Source: Sinomicrobium kalidii (GTDB lineage Bacteria; Bacteroidota; Bacteroidia; Flavobacteriales; Flavobacteriaceae). Taken from it: 64,000 bases of DNA. The DNA is taken from positions 620,001-684,000 of the forward strand of contig NZ_CP089211.1 in NCBI RefSeq assembly GCF_021183825.1, given 5' to 3'. A model generated the notes under the pieces. That model had not been told where the DNA came from. It saw only the letters and a program-made list of their open reading frames with translations, and made no database searches. Each line of letters opens with the position of its first letter. Within the stretch, counting starts at the first letter, position 1. Position numbers and translations under genes: made by a program. Of this stretch, positions 33,070-41,853 are shown piece after piece.

Positions 33070-35103
33070 ATGAAGCTACCCACCAAACCTTCCGTGAAAA
33101 TGGCAGTTATACTGCCGCTCTTTCTGTTATTTGTCCTGCCTTCAACGGCCCAGGTAACATGGCCTTCCGGCCAACTCCTCCCCTCCTTTCCCGCATCGGC
33201 ACAAACGCAGGATCTGATTATCCTCCGGGAAACATCGTCGCGCTGGCAGGGTGAAGGATCGGAGCTTAGTCACAATACCGGGCGATTGGAGAGTGACGGC
33301 TGGCTTTGCCAGACAGGGATCGATGACGCCAACCAGCACATGATCTACGGCCCGTACGATACAAGCCTGCCTCCCGGCCCCAACGTAGCCGAGTTCCGCA
33401 TGAAAGTAGATAACAATACCGCCAACGACGACCCGATAGTGGATATCGACGTAAGAAATGCCACCAACGGGCAGATACTGGCTTCACAGACCCTTACCCG
33501 GACAATGTTTCCCGTAGCGGGAAACTACACAAACTTTACACTACCTTTTACCATTCCGGCAGATAACCAATCTATAGAATTGCGGGTCTACTGGCACGGC
33601 ACCTCTTATACCAAGGTAGACTGGGTTGGCGTACAACAAAACAGTTCGTCGGCCGAAATGTACCTCTTTGCTTCGCTGAAAGGCATTGTAAACAAAAATC
33701 AGCCCCGCATCTTTTCTTATGAAGGCGATGCCTTTGCGGAAGGACAATACACCTGGCTGGAGTCCCTGGGCCTGGACTGGAATGAGCCTGCAGACAAATG
33801 GGACCTGATTACCAAATACAGCAATGAAATATCCGGTTTGATCGTTTACGATCCCGCACAAATACACACTGTAAACCTGGCGACCATGCTGGCAAAAGAC
33901 CAGGGAGCACTCATTGCTTCCCCCTTATTGCTGTCGCGATTAACTTCCGCCCCGTATAACTTACCCGTGTTGCTCGATCTCCGGGGACAGTACAGCAGTA
34001 AATTACAGGTATACCAGGCCATGTTCGATACGTATTGGCCAAACCTGGATCAACGCCTGTTAATAGGGCTCAACCCCGACATACATAAAGCAGCATTACG
34101 TGAATACGCAACGGCACTGGGAGCAGCAGTAATATGGCTCGACCCCGAAGTAAGCGGGGAAAGCGAATTACTGAACAGTTTTCTCTCATCCATGCCCGAC
34201 GGGGCCAACTACATGGGCTGGTGGCCGGAAGAAGGACCAGGAGTACAAAGGGCATCCACCTACGGTATCACCACTATTGCCAGTGACTGGGCTACCAATC
34301 TAACGGTACACAGCGGTATGCCCAGAACCATCAATGTAAAGCCTGCCCCGCCAAAACCTGCATTGCAGAACAAGCTCTATGTGGCCTTTATTATAAGCGA
34401 TGGGGATAATTTACAATATGTAGAACACCTGATGCGTAAAATATGGGAAAATCCCGATCGGGGTTCCGTTCCCATAGGATGGACCTTGTCGCCCGCCATG
34501 CTGGATGCCATGCCGGGGGCGCTTAATTATTATTACGAGAGTGCCACCGACAATGACAATCTCATTTCCGGCCCTTCCGGATACGGCTACACCTATCCGA
34601 ACAGCTGGCCCAGCCAGAATCTATTGAACAAGTTTGTTATCAAGACCGAAGACTATAACCAACGTGCCGGTTTCCGGGTGATTACGATCTGGAACACCAT
34701 TACCGGGGGCATCGACCAGGATGTCGGGCAAACCTTTGCCTCCCTGGCCCCTTCCCTGCTCGGTTTAACGGCACAAAACACCGGGGGCGGACTCACCATC
34801 TACGACAACAACCTTCCGGGAATGGCACTGTCCTGTAACTATTGTACCAACGAGCAGGCCATGAAAGACCATATTGCCACTGCTGCTTCCGGCTGGGATG
34901 GTAACGAACCGCGCTTTATTATCATTCAGGCACAACCGTGGAATAATGTAACCCCTACAAGCTTTAAAAATGTAGCCGAATCCCTCAACGAAGACTATGA
35001 AGTAGTACGCCCCGATCATATTTTTCAGCTTATCCGCGAAGCAAACAGCCTCCCTGCAGGTAAAACGGGCAAGACACCCACACACAGGAATAAGCGATTG
35101 TGA
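33070..35103 (+). CDS. Secreted GxGYxYP-domain protein (putative glycoside hydrolase)
   Basis: A 677-residue exported protein with signal peptide (about 1-28, ending STAQV). Residues about 85-190 form an N-terminal beta-sandwich-like part; the rest is the GxGYxYP family domain, whose name-giving motif appears as GPSGYGYTYPNSWP (about 499-512). VAFIISDGDNLQY and the preceding LYV are also conserved in the family. The family is proposed to contain glycoside hydrolases, without a confirmed substrate. No SusC/SusD genes adjoin it. A terminator follows at 35155-35176. Confidence 0.85.
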   Translation: MKLPTKPSVKMAVILPLFLLFVLPSTAQVTWPSGQLLPSFPASAQTQDLIILRETSSRWQGEGSELSHNTGRLESDGWLCQTGIDDANQHMIYGPYDTSLPPGPNVAEFRMKVDNNTANDDPIVDIDVRNATNGQILASQTLTRTMFPVAGNYTNFTLPFTIPADNQSIELRVYWHGTSYTKVDWVGVQQNSSSAEMYLFASLKGIVNKNQPRIFSYEGDAFAEGQYTWLESLGLDWNEPADKWDLITKYSNEISGLIVYDPAQIHTVNLATMLAKDQGALIASPLLLSRLTSAPYNLPVLLDLRGQYSSKLQVYQAMFDTYWPNLDQRLLIGLNPDIHKAALREYATALGAAVIWLDPEVSGESELLNSFLSSMPDGANYMGWWPEEGPGVQRASTYGITTIASDWATNLTVHSGMPRTINVKPAPPKPALQNKLYVAFIISDGDNLQYVEHLMRKIWENPDRGSVPIGWTLSPAMLDAMPGALNYYYESATDNDNLISGPSGYGYTYPNSWPSQNLLNKFVIKTEDYNQRAGFRVITIWNTITGGIDQDVGQTFASLAPSLLGLTAQNTGGGLTIYDNNLPGMALSCNYCTNEQAMKDHIATAASGWDGNEPRFIIIQAQPWNNVTPTSFKNVAESLNEDYEVVRPDHIFQLIREANSLPAGKTGKTPTHRNKRL

Positions 35104-35154
35104 TGCACTGCTTTGATAATGATTTGAAATACCGATACCATAAATATATTTTTA

Positions 35155-35176
35155 AGTCCCTTAACCGGGACTTTTT
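35155..35176 (+). terminator. Terminator after the GxGYxYP gene
   Basis: AGTCCC (35155-35160) pairs with GGGACT (35167-35172) followed by a run of T. Confidence 0.6.
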
Positions 35177-35270
35177 TGCTGCTAAATTATAGATGTTAGT
35201 CCGGATAGTTAATCGTATATTAGATGTACTTTTTAATGTAACACATTGACTACCCGGAAATTCAACCATT

Positions 35271-35621
35271 ATGCAAAACACCAGAATATTTAAAATGCCT
35301 TTTGCAAGTGTCTACCCGCATTATGTCCGAAAAGCGGAGAAAAAGGGACGTACAAAGGAAGAGGTAGATACCATTATTCGCTGGCTAACGGGATACAATC
35401 AGAAATCCCTGCAACAACAGATCGATAACAAAACCGATTTCAGGACCTTTTTTGAACAAGCTCCGGAAATCAATCCCAACGTTTCAAAAATTACCGGGGT
35501 CATATGCGGCTATCGTGTAGAAGAGATTGAAGATGAACTTATGCAAAAGATCCGGTATCTGGATAAACTGATCGACGAACTGGCCAGGGGGAAAACCATG
35601 GAAAAAATTTTAAGAACATAA
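35271..35621 (+). CDS. DUF2200 family protein
   Basis: A 116-residue protein matching DUF2200. The N-terminal [29 protein letters not shown] (in parts, residues 5-33) and [10 protein letters not shown] are highly conserved in the family, as are [11 protein letters not shown] and [14 protein letters not shown]. Cytoplasmic, all-helical, function unknown. Alone in its transcript. Confidence 0.88.
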   Translation: MQNTRIFKMPFASVYPHYVRKAEKKGRTKEEVDTIIRWLTGYNQKSLQQQIDNKTDFRTFFEQAPEINPNVSKITGVICGYRVEEIEDELMQKIRYLDKLIDELARGKTMEKILRT

Positions 35622-35713
35622 AAATACCATATACAACAACTGAACACAGTAGTGGCCGGGGAGCATTTGCTTATATTAAAGTATATGTATAAACAAAATT
35701 CGTAAAAACCATT

Positions 35714-35815
35714 ATGATACGAAGGATCTTTATAATTCTTCTCATCCTAATAAGTTTACAGACCTGTACACAACGTACTGTGCCTAAATCCCGAAGGGTA
35801 CGACAAACAAAGTAA
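35714..35815 (+). CDS. Possible 33-residue mini-lipoprotein
   Basis: ATG at 35714 opens a hydrophobic signal peptide (MIRRIFIILLILISLQTC) with lipobox LQTC, then a short basic tail (TQRTVPKSRRVRQTK). Very short lipoproteins of this shape are common in Bacteroidota. Coding is not proven: there is no strong promoter element and no homologue could be checked. Confidence 0.4.
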   Translation: MIRRIFIILLILISLQTCTQRTVPKSRRVRQTK

Positions 35816-36371
35816 CAAACTGCCCTTTCCACACCATTGCCCTGACACATTTGTTTAAAAGTACCACACTTCCAGGCCATTTTTTGACGCAGGCCCCGCT
35901 TTTCAGGCATAAAACCGTAAAGTAATGTACCGATCTGCTAAAAAACCGCCTGATGCAGGGCCTTTTTTTGATACCAGATTTGAGATAAGGCCATTATTGA
36001 ATTAAAACCTGCACATTTACAGTAAAAACAAAATCGCAACAAAAAACACTATACTGCAAGGTTTATGCAGTGAATCGTGGTATATTTGATATACTTTTCA
36101 ACATAAAGACTGATTCATTGCCACTTTCACACCTTTTAGAAGGCTCCGTTCCGATAGATGTGACCAAAAGATGAAATCAGGAAAAGCATGTGAACGGAGA
36201 GAAAGTTATACGTTACCACCAAAGAGATTATTTTTTAGATTTTATAAATTTTGCCGTGCATAACGTGACATTTTCCCGAGTCGGAAAATATCCTGTAGCT
36301 GAATCTTAAAACTTTAAAACGATACCGTGTTCCCAAATTTGCATGAATGTTTAACTTAATTATGACGGGTT
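35816..36371. other. Intergenic region before the double-glycine peptide cluster
   Basis: Contains a weak terminator-like hairpin (GCCTGatgCAGGGC then TTTTTTT, about 35947-35968) followed by a G motif (35973-35986). The rest is AT-rich. Near 36334-36341 the text CCAAATTTG is a weak match to a -7 element for the first peptide gene. Confidence 0.5.
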
Positions 36372-36563
36372 ATGAAAAAAACAGAATATTACGGAGTTCA
36401 GGAACTGAACGAAGTAGAACTACAGAACATTAACGGGGGAGTCTCCATTGGAGCGGCCTTAGAACTGATAAACGGAATTCTGGACATTGTCCTGAGTTTT
36501 ATGAATGCAGCAATAGCCGCCGTAGAAGATTATGTGAACGACTTTCTCAATGGCCAGGGATAA
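36372..36563 (+). CDS. Double-glycine leader peptide 1 (bacteriocin-like)
   Basis: A 63-residue precursor. The 23-residue leader MKKTEYYGVQELNEVELQNI + NGG has the pattern of class II bacteriocin leaders (LNEVELQNINGG: conserved Leu/Glu spacing and Gly-Gly before the cut). The 40-residue core is hydrophobic and slightly acidic (LELINGILDIVLSFMNAAIA, then VEDYVNDFLNGQG) with no cysteine. Expected to be trimmed and exported by a peptidase-containing ABC transporter, which is not in this window. First of three paralogous genes. Confidence 0.8.
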   Translation: MKKTEYYGVQELNEVELQNINGGVSIGAALELINGILDIVLSFMNAAIAAVEDYVNDFLNGQG

Positions 36564-36717
36564 ACCGGTCAGCAGAAAGCCCCTGATTGGCGCGTCTTTA
36601 ACAGGAGAAAACCTGATTGCTTTCGGAAAAAACAAAAAAGGTACAACAACCTTAAGCTGTGATATACTAAAGTGCTTAGTATAAATATTTCTTTGTATAA
36701 CTTAAATCTTACTTATT

Positions 36718-36891
36718 ATGAAAAATTTAGAGAATTATGGCGTTCAAAACCTGAATGCAAAAGAATTACGTGAAACCAACGGAGGATTGATAGGTGGCCT
36801 GGACGGGATCATCAATCTGGTAACAGGTATTGTAGGAACCGTAGTCAACCTCGTTACCGGCTTATTGGGAGGACTCCTGGGAGGTATATGA
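36718..36891 (+). CDS. Double-glycine leader peptide 2 (bacteriocin-like)
   Basis: A 57-residue precursor. Leader MKNLENYGVQNLNAKELRET + NGG is again exactly 23 residues. The 34-residue core is almost only Gly, Leu, Ile, Val, Thr and Asn (INLVTGIVGTVVNLVTGLLG), with an internal repeat of NLVTGxxG and GxxxG-like spacing, suited to membrane insertion. The gene is preceded by TAACTTAAATCTTA (36697-36710), also found before peptide 3. Too short for usual gene-length cut-offs, so easily missed. Confidence 0.8.
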   Translation: MKNLENYGVQNLNAKELRETNGGLIGGLDGIINLVTGIVGTVVNLVTGLLGGLLGGI

Positions 36892-36894
36892 GTT

Positions 36895-36945
36895 AAACTA
36901 CTCCGGACTGTAAGTCCAGAGGTTCAGGGAACCCATGAAATTACC
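36895..36945. repeat. E repeat copy 1
   Basis: Starts at the stop of peptide 2. Contains CCGGACTgtaAGTCCAGAGG and CCATGAAATTACC. A close relative follows the TonB receptor gene at 46827-46879. Confidence 0.6.
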
Positions 36946-37181
36946 GGATGATGAAGAAGATTGAATTATTTGATCAACATCTGATATCCCGGTAACTCGG
37001 TCCCCCGGTTAAAACCAGGTATATTGTTTTTTAATACAGTGAAACACTGTAATAAATTCAGGTTTTTAACCCTAAGCTGAGCCCATAGATCCCCCGAGCA
37101 AAAGTTTAATTCAACCATTTGACCATAATATTGCTTTGAATCTATAATTCATTTAATGTGTAACTTAAATCTTATTGTGTC

Positions 37182-37391
37182 ATGAAAAGTTTAGAAAACT
37201 ATGGCGTTCAGGAATTGAATGCCGGTGAATTACAAGCCATTAACGGAGGCGTAGACCTCGGCCAGGTTATTGGATTGGTAACGGGAGTTCTGGGTACAAT
37301 TACCGGAGTAGTTGGCGGAATTGTTTCCGTAATCGGTAGTATAGTAGAACTCACTTTGGGTATTATTGGTGGAATAGGCGATCTGGGATAA
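37182..37391 (+). CDS. Double-glycine leader peptide 3 (bacteriocin-like)
   Basis: A 69-residue precursor. Leader MKSLENYGVQELNAGELQAI + NGG (23 residues) is closest to peptide 2. The 46-residue core (VIGLVTGVLGTITGVVGGIV ... ELTLGIIGGIGDLG) shares the LVTGxxGT pattern with peptide 2. Preceded by TAACTTAAATCTTA (37161-37174) and followed by the terminator at 37535-37577, which would end the cluster. Function as toxin or signal peptide is inferred from leader and composition. Confidence 0.8.
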   Translation: MKSLENYGVQELNAGELQAINGGVDLGQVIGLVTGVLGTITGVVGGIVSVIGSIVELTLGIIGGIGDLG

Positions 37392-37534
37392 AAACCCTGC
37401 CGACAAATTCCAACCTATATGGTACACATCAAAATTCTTCAACCCTTTCACGCATAACGTGCAAAAGATAAAAATATCATGAGCACTGTGAAGGAAGAAT
37501 TATTGTATACGTAAAGTCAGTTAAGTTAAAAAAG

Positions 37535-37577
37535 GCAAAGCCCCGGTAATCATTTTAAAATTGCCGGGGTTTTGTTA
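37535..37577 (+). terminator. Terminator after the peptide cluster
   Basis: AAAGCCCCGG and CCGGGGTTTT arms, with TAATCATTTTAAAATTG in the loop, followed by T-rich sequence. Confidence 0.6.
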
Positions 37578-38206
37578 TGCCTTATATCGAAGAATTACGG
37601 AAATTGACCGCAGGAAAGGCTGAAATTGCCATGGGAACAATCAATTAGCCCGAACCCCTTTGCCGAAACACCTTTATACCTGGCCGGGCAAACGGAAAAC
37701 CCACCCCGGAAACAGAAGAAGATTCTTATATGCCGGGAAGAAATGACAAGGAGTAATAAAACAAAATACACCGTATGGCACTCCGCGGCTAAATTAACTT
37801 TAAGTCAGCTCCCGCAGCAATACCATACAAAAAGTCCCGCGAACCCGCCCGTTAATGGTCAGCCCAACAACTCACGGGTTCCCCAAACAATATATTGCAA
37901 CGGCCTTTTCGTATACGCCTCCCGGCATGGATCGCCGGAAACGATTTATCATATCCAAAGCCGGGAATCCCGCGGATAATTCGTATATTAAACCTTCTGC
38001 CTCAGCGACTGCTTAGTATACTTTCCCTGAAAGATACATGGAAAAAACAGGGCACCGATGACAGGAATAGCGTAGCTTTATACCGTACAGCCCTTTAAAC
38101 GATTAAAACCCCGGTCGGTTTTTTGAAGATCATATATTACGGCCTCTTAAACCGTCTCCAAACGGGCGGATTCCGGTAAAATGCGTGATCCAGGTTACTT
38201 TTGCTT
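37578..38206. other. Intergenic region before the AraC gene
   Basis: About 630 bases without a supported gene. An ORF of 117 codons (37626-37979) has proline/asparagine-rich, low-quality coding text and no homology I recognise. TACTTTTG at 38196-38203 matches TAnnTTTG but lies almost on the start codon of the AraC gene. Confidence 0.4.
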
Positions 38207-38767
38207 ATGAAACTATATATCAAATACATGGTAAGTTTAAGGTGCAAGCTCCTCGTTAAGCAGGAGCTGGAAAAACTCGGATTCTACCATAGCATTATTG
38301 AACTTGGCATGATTGAAATCAAGGAAGATATCACTGATACCCAAAAACAGGAACTGAAATTAAACCTGGCCGCGTCGGGGCTGGAATTGCTGGATGACAA
38401 AAAAAGCATTATTGTCGATAAAATAAAAAGTGTTATCATAGAAATGATACACTATGCCGAAGAAATCCCCATGGGAAACTATTCTGATTACATCAGTGAA
38501 AAGCTCGGCTATAATTACATCTATTTGTCCAATCTGTTTTCAGAGGTCAAAGGCATAACCATACAGCATTTTATCATTAAGCACAAAATAGAAAAAGCAA
38601 AAGAGCTTATACTTTACGACGAATTAAACCTTACCGAAATCTCATATAGGTTACATTACAGCAGTGTTGCCCACCTCTCTAACCAATTCAAGAAAGTAAC
38701 CGGGCATTCCCCTTCGTTTTATAAAAAACTGGGTGAAAAAAGAAAGGATACCCTGGAAAACCTGTGA
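38207..38767 (+). CDS. AraC-family transcriptional regulator with short N-terminal domain
   Basis: A 186-residue regulator. The N-terminal 75 residues (MKLYIKYMVSLRCKLLVKQE start) resemble the small ferredoxin-like domain seen in a Bacteroidota AraC subgroup, and the C-terminal 100 residues carry two helix-turn-helices (LGYNYIYLSNLFSEV; then LTEISYRLHYSSVAHLSNQF, KKVTGHSPSFYKK). The ATG at 38207 starts the conserved domain, while an upstream TTG at 38201 is less likely. The genes just downstream are stress-type, so it may control them. Its position between them and the peptide cluster leaves the target open. Confidence 0.82.
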   Translation: MKLYIKYMVSLRCKLLVKQELEKLGFYHSIIELGMIEIKEDITDTQKQELKLNLAASGLELLDDKKSIIVDKIKSVIIEMIHYAEEIPMGNYSDYISEKLGYNYIYLSNLFSEVKGITIQHFIIKHKIEKAKELILYDELNLTEISYRLHYSSVAHLSNQFKKVTGHSPSFYKKLGEKRKDTLENL

Positions 38768-38864
38768 CATCTGTAAGCTTCCGTTTTAGTTATGTAACAT
38801 ATTGTATTGTATTAATGTCATCTTTGTATTAGTACAATGAAGTACACGTTAAAATTACAGTATC

Positions 38865-39101
38865 ATGGAAAACAGGAATAAACAAGAAGAGAAAAAAACG
38901 AGCGAACTTTTTAAAGTTCAAGGCGATTGGGCAAAACAATCCAATGCTTTAAAAGAAAAATATCCGAAACTTACCAGTGAAGATGTAAAGTTTGAAACCG
39001 GTAAAGAAACGGATTTGTTCAAAAGACTCGAAACCCGGTTAGAAAAAAACCGCAATGAAGTTATTGGCATCTTAAAAACAAACCATCAGGCTTGTTCTTA
39101 A
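38865..39101 (+). CDS. CsbD-like general stress protein
   Basis: A 78-residue hydrophilic, helical protein. WAKQSNALKEKYPKLTSEDV (about residues 22-41) followed by GKETDLFKRLETRLEKNRNEV has the CsbD-family pattern of tryptophan plus paired helices. CsbD is a sigma-B-controlled stress protein in Bacillus, with unknown activity. CATCTTTG upstream (38820-38827) is a near match to a -7 element. The terminator at 39136-39172 follows. Confidence 0.75.
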   Translation: MENRNKQEEKKTSELFKVQGDWAKQSNALKEKYPKLTSEDVKFETGKETDLFKRLETRLEKNRNEVIGILKTNHQACS

Positions 39102-39135
39102 TATTACCGGAGTCAGTTAAAATCTAACTCACCTG

Positions 39136-39172
39136 AAAAGAGCAGTAATTCAACAAACTGTTCTTTTCTTGT
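39136..39172 (+). terminator. Terminator after the CsbD-like gene
   Basis: AAAAGAGCAGT (39136-39146) pairs with ACTGTTCTTTT (39157-39167) with one G-U, followed by T-rich sequence. Confidence 0.55.
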
Positions 39173-39283
39173 TTTACGCAACCTGTGATATATGCAAATT
39201 ATAATGGTAGTTCTGTAACACAGGCTATGTTATTCACCTTAACTTTCCTGAAAAGATAAATTAACAATTTAATACCGAAAATC

Positions 39284-39397
39284 ATGTCAAAAGAGAAAAA
39301 AGACAAACAGAAAAACAGTAAGACTCCTGCCTCAAAAACAGCAAAAGAAAAAAAACAGGCCAAGGCAGAGAAGAAAAAAATTAAAAAGTACGAATAG
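39284..39397 (+). CDS. 37-residue lysine-rich peptide
   Basis: ATG at 39284 to TAG at 39397. About half of the residues are lysine, with Ala, Ser, Thr and Glu as the others (for example KTPASKTAKEKKQAKAEKKK). Such peptides resemble tails of histone-H1-like nucleoid proteins. Sits 28 bases before the cupin gene, inside a group of small stress-type genes. Coding is plausible but not certain. Confidence 0.5.
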   Translation: MSKEKKDKQKNSKTPASKTAKEKKQAKAEKKKIKKYE

Positions 39398-39425
39398 ACC
39401 ATATTCAACAAAAAGGTACGGGGCC

Positions 39426-39776
39426 ATGAAAAATCAGGAATTTAAAAAATTAATCGCTTTCAGAATTAAGGATAAACTGGAATATGTATCAAACACCATA
39501 GTTACAAAGCATATTCTGAATGAAAAGACCGGAAATATCATGGCCCTGGCCATAGACTATGGCAAAGTTTATATCCCCAGGGCAACACCGTTTTCAACGT
39601 TTATCCAGGTTATTGAAGGAGAAGCCGAAGTTGTTATTAATGAACAATCGACCTATTTACAAAACGGCGATTGTATAATAATTCCGGGACACACACCCCA
39701 TACCATAGAAGCCAATCGAAGGTTTAAAATGCTTTCGATTATTCTGAAAAGCGGTTATGACGAATTAGAGGTATAA
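39426..39776 (+). CDS. Small cupin-domain protein
   Basis: A 116-residue single-domain cupin. The second half has the motif FIQVIEGEAEVVINEQ ... LQNGDCIIIPGHTPHTIEA (about residues 60-100), with Glu and His positions for metal binding. Part of the small-gene group downstream of the AraC regulator. No substrate can be assigned. Confidence 0.82.
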   Translation: MKNQEFKKLIAFRIKDKLEYVSNTIVTKHILNEKTGNIMALAIDYGKVYIPRATPFSTFIQVIEGEAEVVINEQSTYLQNGDCIIIPGHTPHTIEANRRFKMLSIILKSGYDELEV

Positions 39777-39792
39777 CCTAAAAATAAAAGTC

Positions 39793-39966
39793 ATGAGCAA
39801 TTTATTTAAAACAGGAGATGTGGTCTGCGCCAAAGCAGACCCGGCACACCCCCTGGTAGTCAGGGTCTTTGCAAGAGGAGTATACTATTGCGATGTAAAG
39901 AATCACCCTGAAGAAAAGGAACAGGTTTACTTCGAAAGGGAAATAACGGTTTTTAACAGGCCATAA
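39793..39966 (+). CDS. 57-residue small protein
   Basis: Runs from ATG at 39793 to TAA at 39966, 16 bases after the cupin gene. The beta-rich sequence (GDVVCAKADPAHPLVVRVFA, RGVYYCDVKNHPEEKE) resembles the short SH3-like proteins sometimes annotated as DUF2158-type (start FKTGDVVxxK). Two cysteines at about residues 12 and 33. Likely co-transcribed with the cupin gene. Confidence 0.6.
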   Translation: MSNLFKTGDVVCAKADPAHPLVVRVFARGVYYCDVKNHPEEKEQVYFEREITVFNRP

Positions 39967-39979
39967 GCACTTTTATATT

Positions 39980-40561
39980 TTATCTTAATGGTCCGGGTTT
40001 GAGCTTTTGCCCCGCACTTTCCACTATTTCCCGGATACGCTTTTGCCTGGTCGCTTCCCGTTTTGCAAGCACAAGCCACTGCAAAATATGTTTTTTTACG
40101 GATTTGCTCAGCCCCAAAAAGAAGTCCTTTGAACCGGGACTGGTCCTGAACGCTTCCTCCAGATCATCGGGAATGATAAGCGCCTCTACCGTATCCAAAA
40201 TGGTCCAGGAACCGTTTTGTTTTGCAACTGCTATGCTTTTCAGGCCCGCTTCGGTCATACGCCCTTCTTCAATAAGTTTTTGAACTTTTTCCTTATTCAC
40301 TTTTGACCAGGTACTAACAGCTTTTCGCCTGCTGAAAAACTGCATGTATTTTTCGTCGTCAATAGGCTTTGCTTTACTATCGATCCAGCCAAAACAAAGG
40401 GCCTCGTCAACGGCATCACTCCAGGAGATCGTAGGTATGCCCGATTTCTTCTTATAACGAATGAGCCAAACCGATTGTTCTTTATCATGGTTTTCCTGTA
40501 ACCATGCTCTCCATTGCTGTCCATTGGCCGGGTAAAATGATTCAGTAGGTAAATTAATCAT
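39980..40561 (-). CDS. YdeI/OmpD-associated family protein
   Basis: A 193-residue protein of the family described as bacteriocin-protection or YdeI/OmpD-associated. Typical parts: FYPANGQQWRAWLQENHDKE at the N-terminus, VWLIRYKKKSG, ISWSDAVDEALCFGWIDSK (about 47-65), and the C-terminal LPDDLEEAF-like helix before a basic end. I start at 40561 (MINLPTES); an ATG at 40588 would add nine residues. The family name derives from antimicrobial peptide resistance in Salmonella/E. coli; the mechanism is not established. Confidence 0.85.
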   Translation of the reverse strand: MINLPTESFYPANGQQWRAWLQENHDKEQSVWLIRYKKKSGIPTISWSDAVDEALCFGWIDSKAKPIDDEKYMQFFSRRKAVSTWSKVNKEKVQKLIEEGRMTEAGLKSIAVAKQNGSWTILDTVEALIIPDDLEEAFRTSPGSKDFFLGLSKSVKKHILQWLVLAKREATRQKRIREIVESAGQKLKPGPLR

Positions 40562-40740
40562 AGATCGTACTATTAATGTTCTTAGCAAAAATAAAGCAGG
40601 CTTGTGACAACACTATGTCAGGAGTATCAAATTAAGTTAATATCGTTTTTAGCTATGCGGAAAAAGCGCTTAAAAGACAAAAAAGTGCATTAACATATAT
40701 AACGTATATTTATGGACAAGTTGTAATCCATAAAAAAATA

Positions 40741-41853
40741 ATGACAACCAGGATATTAACACTGACCCTGTTCTTTGCGATTTCCCTTAAAGGAATTTCC
40801 CAGGACATAAGCTTTGAAAATTACGACGGATTTTTGTCCATAGGCACACAATCCTACCGAACAGCCTCCATAACCCTTTGCGATATGGACAAGGACGGCG
40901 ATCCGGATGCATTGGTCGCCAACGGAAGGCATTGGGCCGAACAAAACTATTTGTATTACAACGACGGAAACGGACATTTTAAAACCGCCCGGCCCGTAGG
41001 CGATCTTATGGACGCTTCATATGCCATGACAGGTGCCGATTTCAATAACGACGGCTTTATGGACATCGCCGTAGTCAATGACAAAACAGAAAACAACTTG
41101 TATTTCGGATCGGCCGGTAATACTTTTACAAAAGGAATTTCTTTTGGAAACCCGACATCGGCATCGCGGGATTTAACGGCTGTTGATATAGACAATGATG
41201 GCGATACAGACCTGGTAATAGCCAACCGAAAAGCCGAAAACGAGATCTGCCTGAACGATGGGAACGGCAACTTCGACCATATTATCGTCTTCGGTAAAAA
41301 TTCCGACCAGACCATTCAGGTTAAAGTAGCCGACATCAATAATGACGGTCTCCCGGACCTGATAACAGCAGAACGGCGGTCAAAAAACAAGATTTACTTC
41401 AACGACGGAACACTAAATTTTACCCGGCACATTGCATTCGGGAACGAAGACGACGAAACACGCTCGGTAGACATTGCCGATTTCAATAACGATGGGCTCC
41501 CGGACATTGTAACCGGAAACCTGGGGACAAAAAACAGTATTCATTTCGGAAACAAGGAATTGACTTTTACCCGAATATCTTCGTTCGGAGGAGAACGTAT
41601 GACAGCTTCCATTAAAGCCGCCGACCTGAACCGGGATGGACACCCGGACATTATAGAAGGCAATTCGGAACAACAGAATTATGTGTATTTAGGCAATGCC
41701 AACGGCACTTTTGAAGCCATCGGATTAAGAAAGGATTTAAAAGAGGATACGTATCACATAGCAATTGACGATTTAAATAACGACGGATTGCCGGACATCG
41801 TCGAGTCCAATTCCGGCGCCTGGAATTTATTTTATCTCACACGTAAAAAGTAG
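40741..41853 (+). CDS. Secreted FG-GAP/VCBS repeat protein
   Basis: A 370-residue exported protein (signal peptide about 1-20, ending ISLKGISQ). The mature part is a run of about seven FG-GAP-type beta-propeller blades with calcium-binding DxDxDG loops: DMDKDGDPDAL, DFNNDGFMDIA, DIDNDGDTDLV, DINNDGLPDLI, DFNNDGLPDIV, DLNRDGHPDII, DLNNDGLPDIV. No C-terminal type IX sorting domain. Extracellular binding role inferred from fold only. Confidence 0.88.
   Translation: MTTRILTLTLFFAISLKGISQDISFENYDGFLSIGTQSYRTASITLCDMDKDGDPDALVANGRHWAEQNYLYYNDGNGHFKTARPVGDLMDASYAMTGADFNNDGFMDIAVVNDKTENNLYFGSAGNTFTKGISFGNPTSASRDLTAVDIDNDGDTDLVIANRKAENEICLNDGNGNFDHIIVFGKNSDQTIQVKVADINNDGLPDLITAERRSKNKIYFNDGTLNFTRHIAFGNEDDETRSVDIADFNNDGLPDIVTGNLGTKNSIHFGNKELTFTRISSFGGERMTASIKAADLNRDGHPDIIEGNSEQQNYVYLGNANGTFEAIGLRKDLKEDTYHIAIDDLNNDGLPDIVESNSGAWNLFYLTRKK

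Noticed and set aside
37576..37648. 23-codon ORF starting MPYIEELRKL
   Set aside because: Begins inside the terminator region and is too short to support.
37626..37979. 117-codon ORF between the peptide cluster and AraC gene
   Set aside because: Low-quality composition rich in Pro, Asn and Ser, no promoter, no recognisable family.
40741..41853. Type IX secretion C-terminal sorting domain
   Set aside because: The protein ends directly after its last propeller blade; no sorting domain is present.
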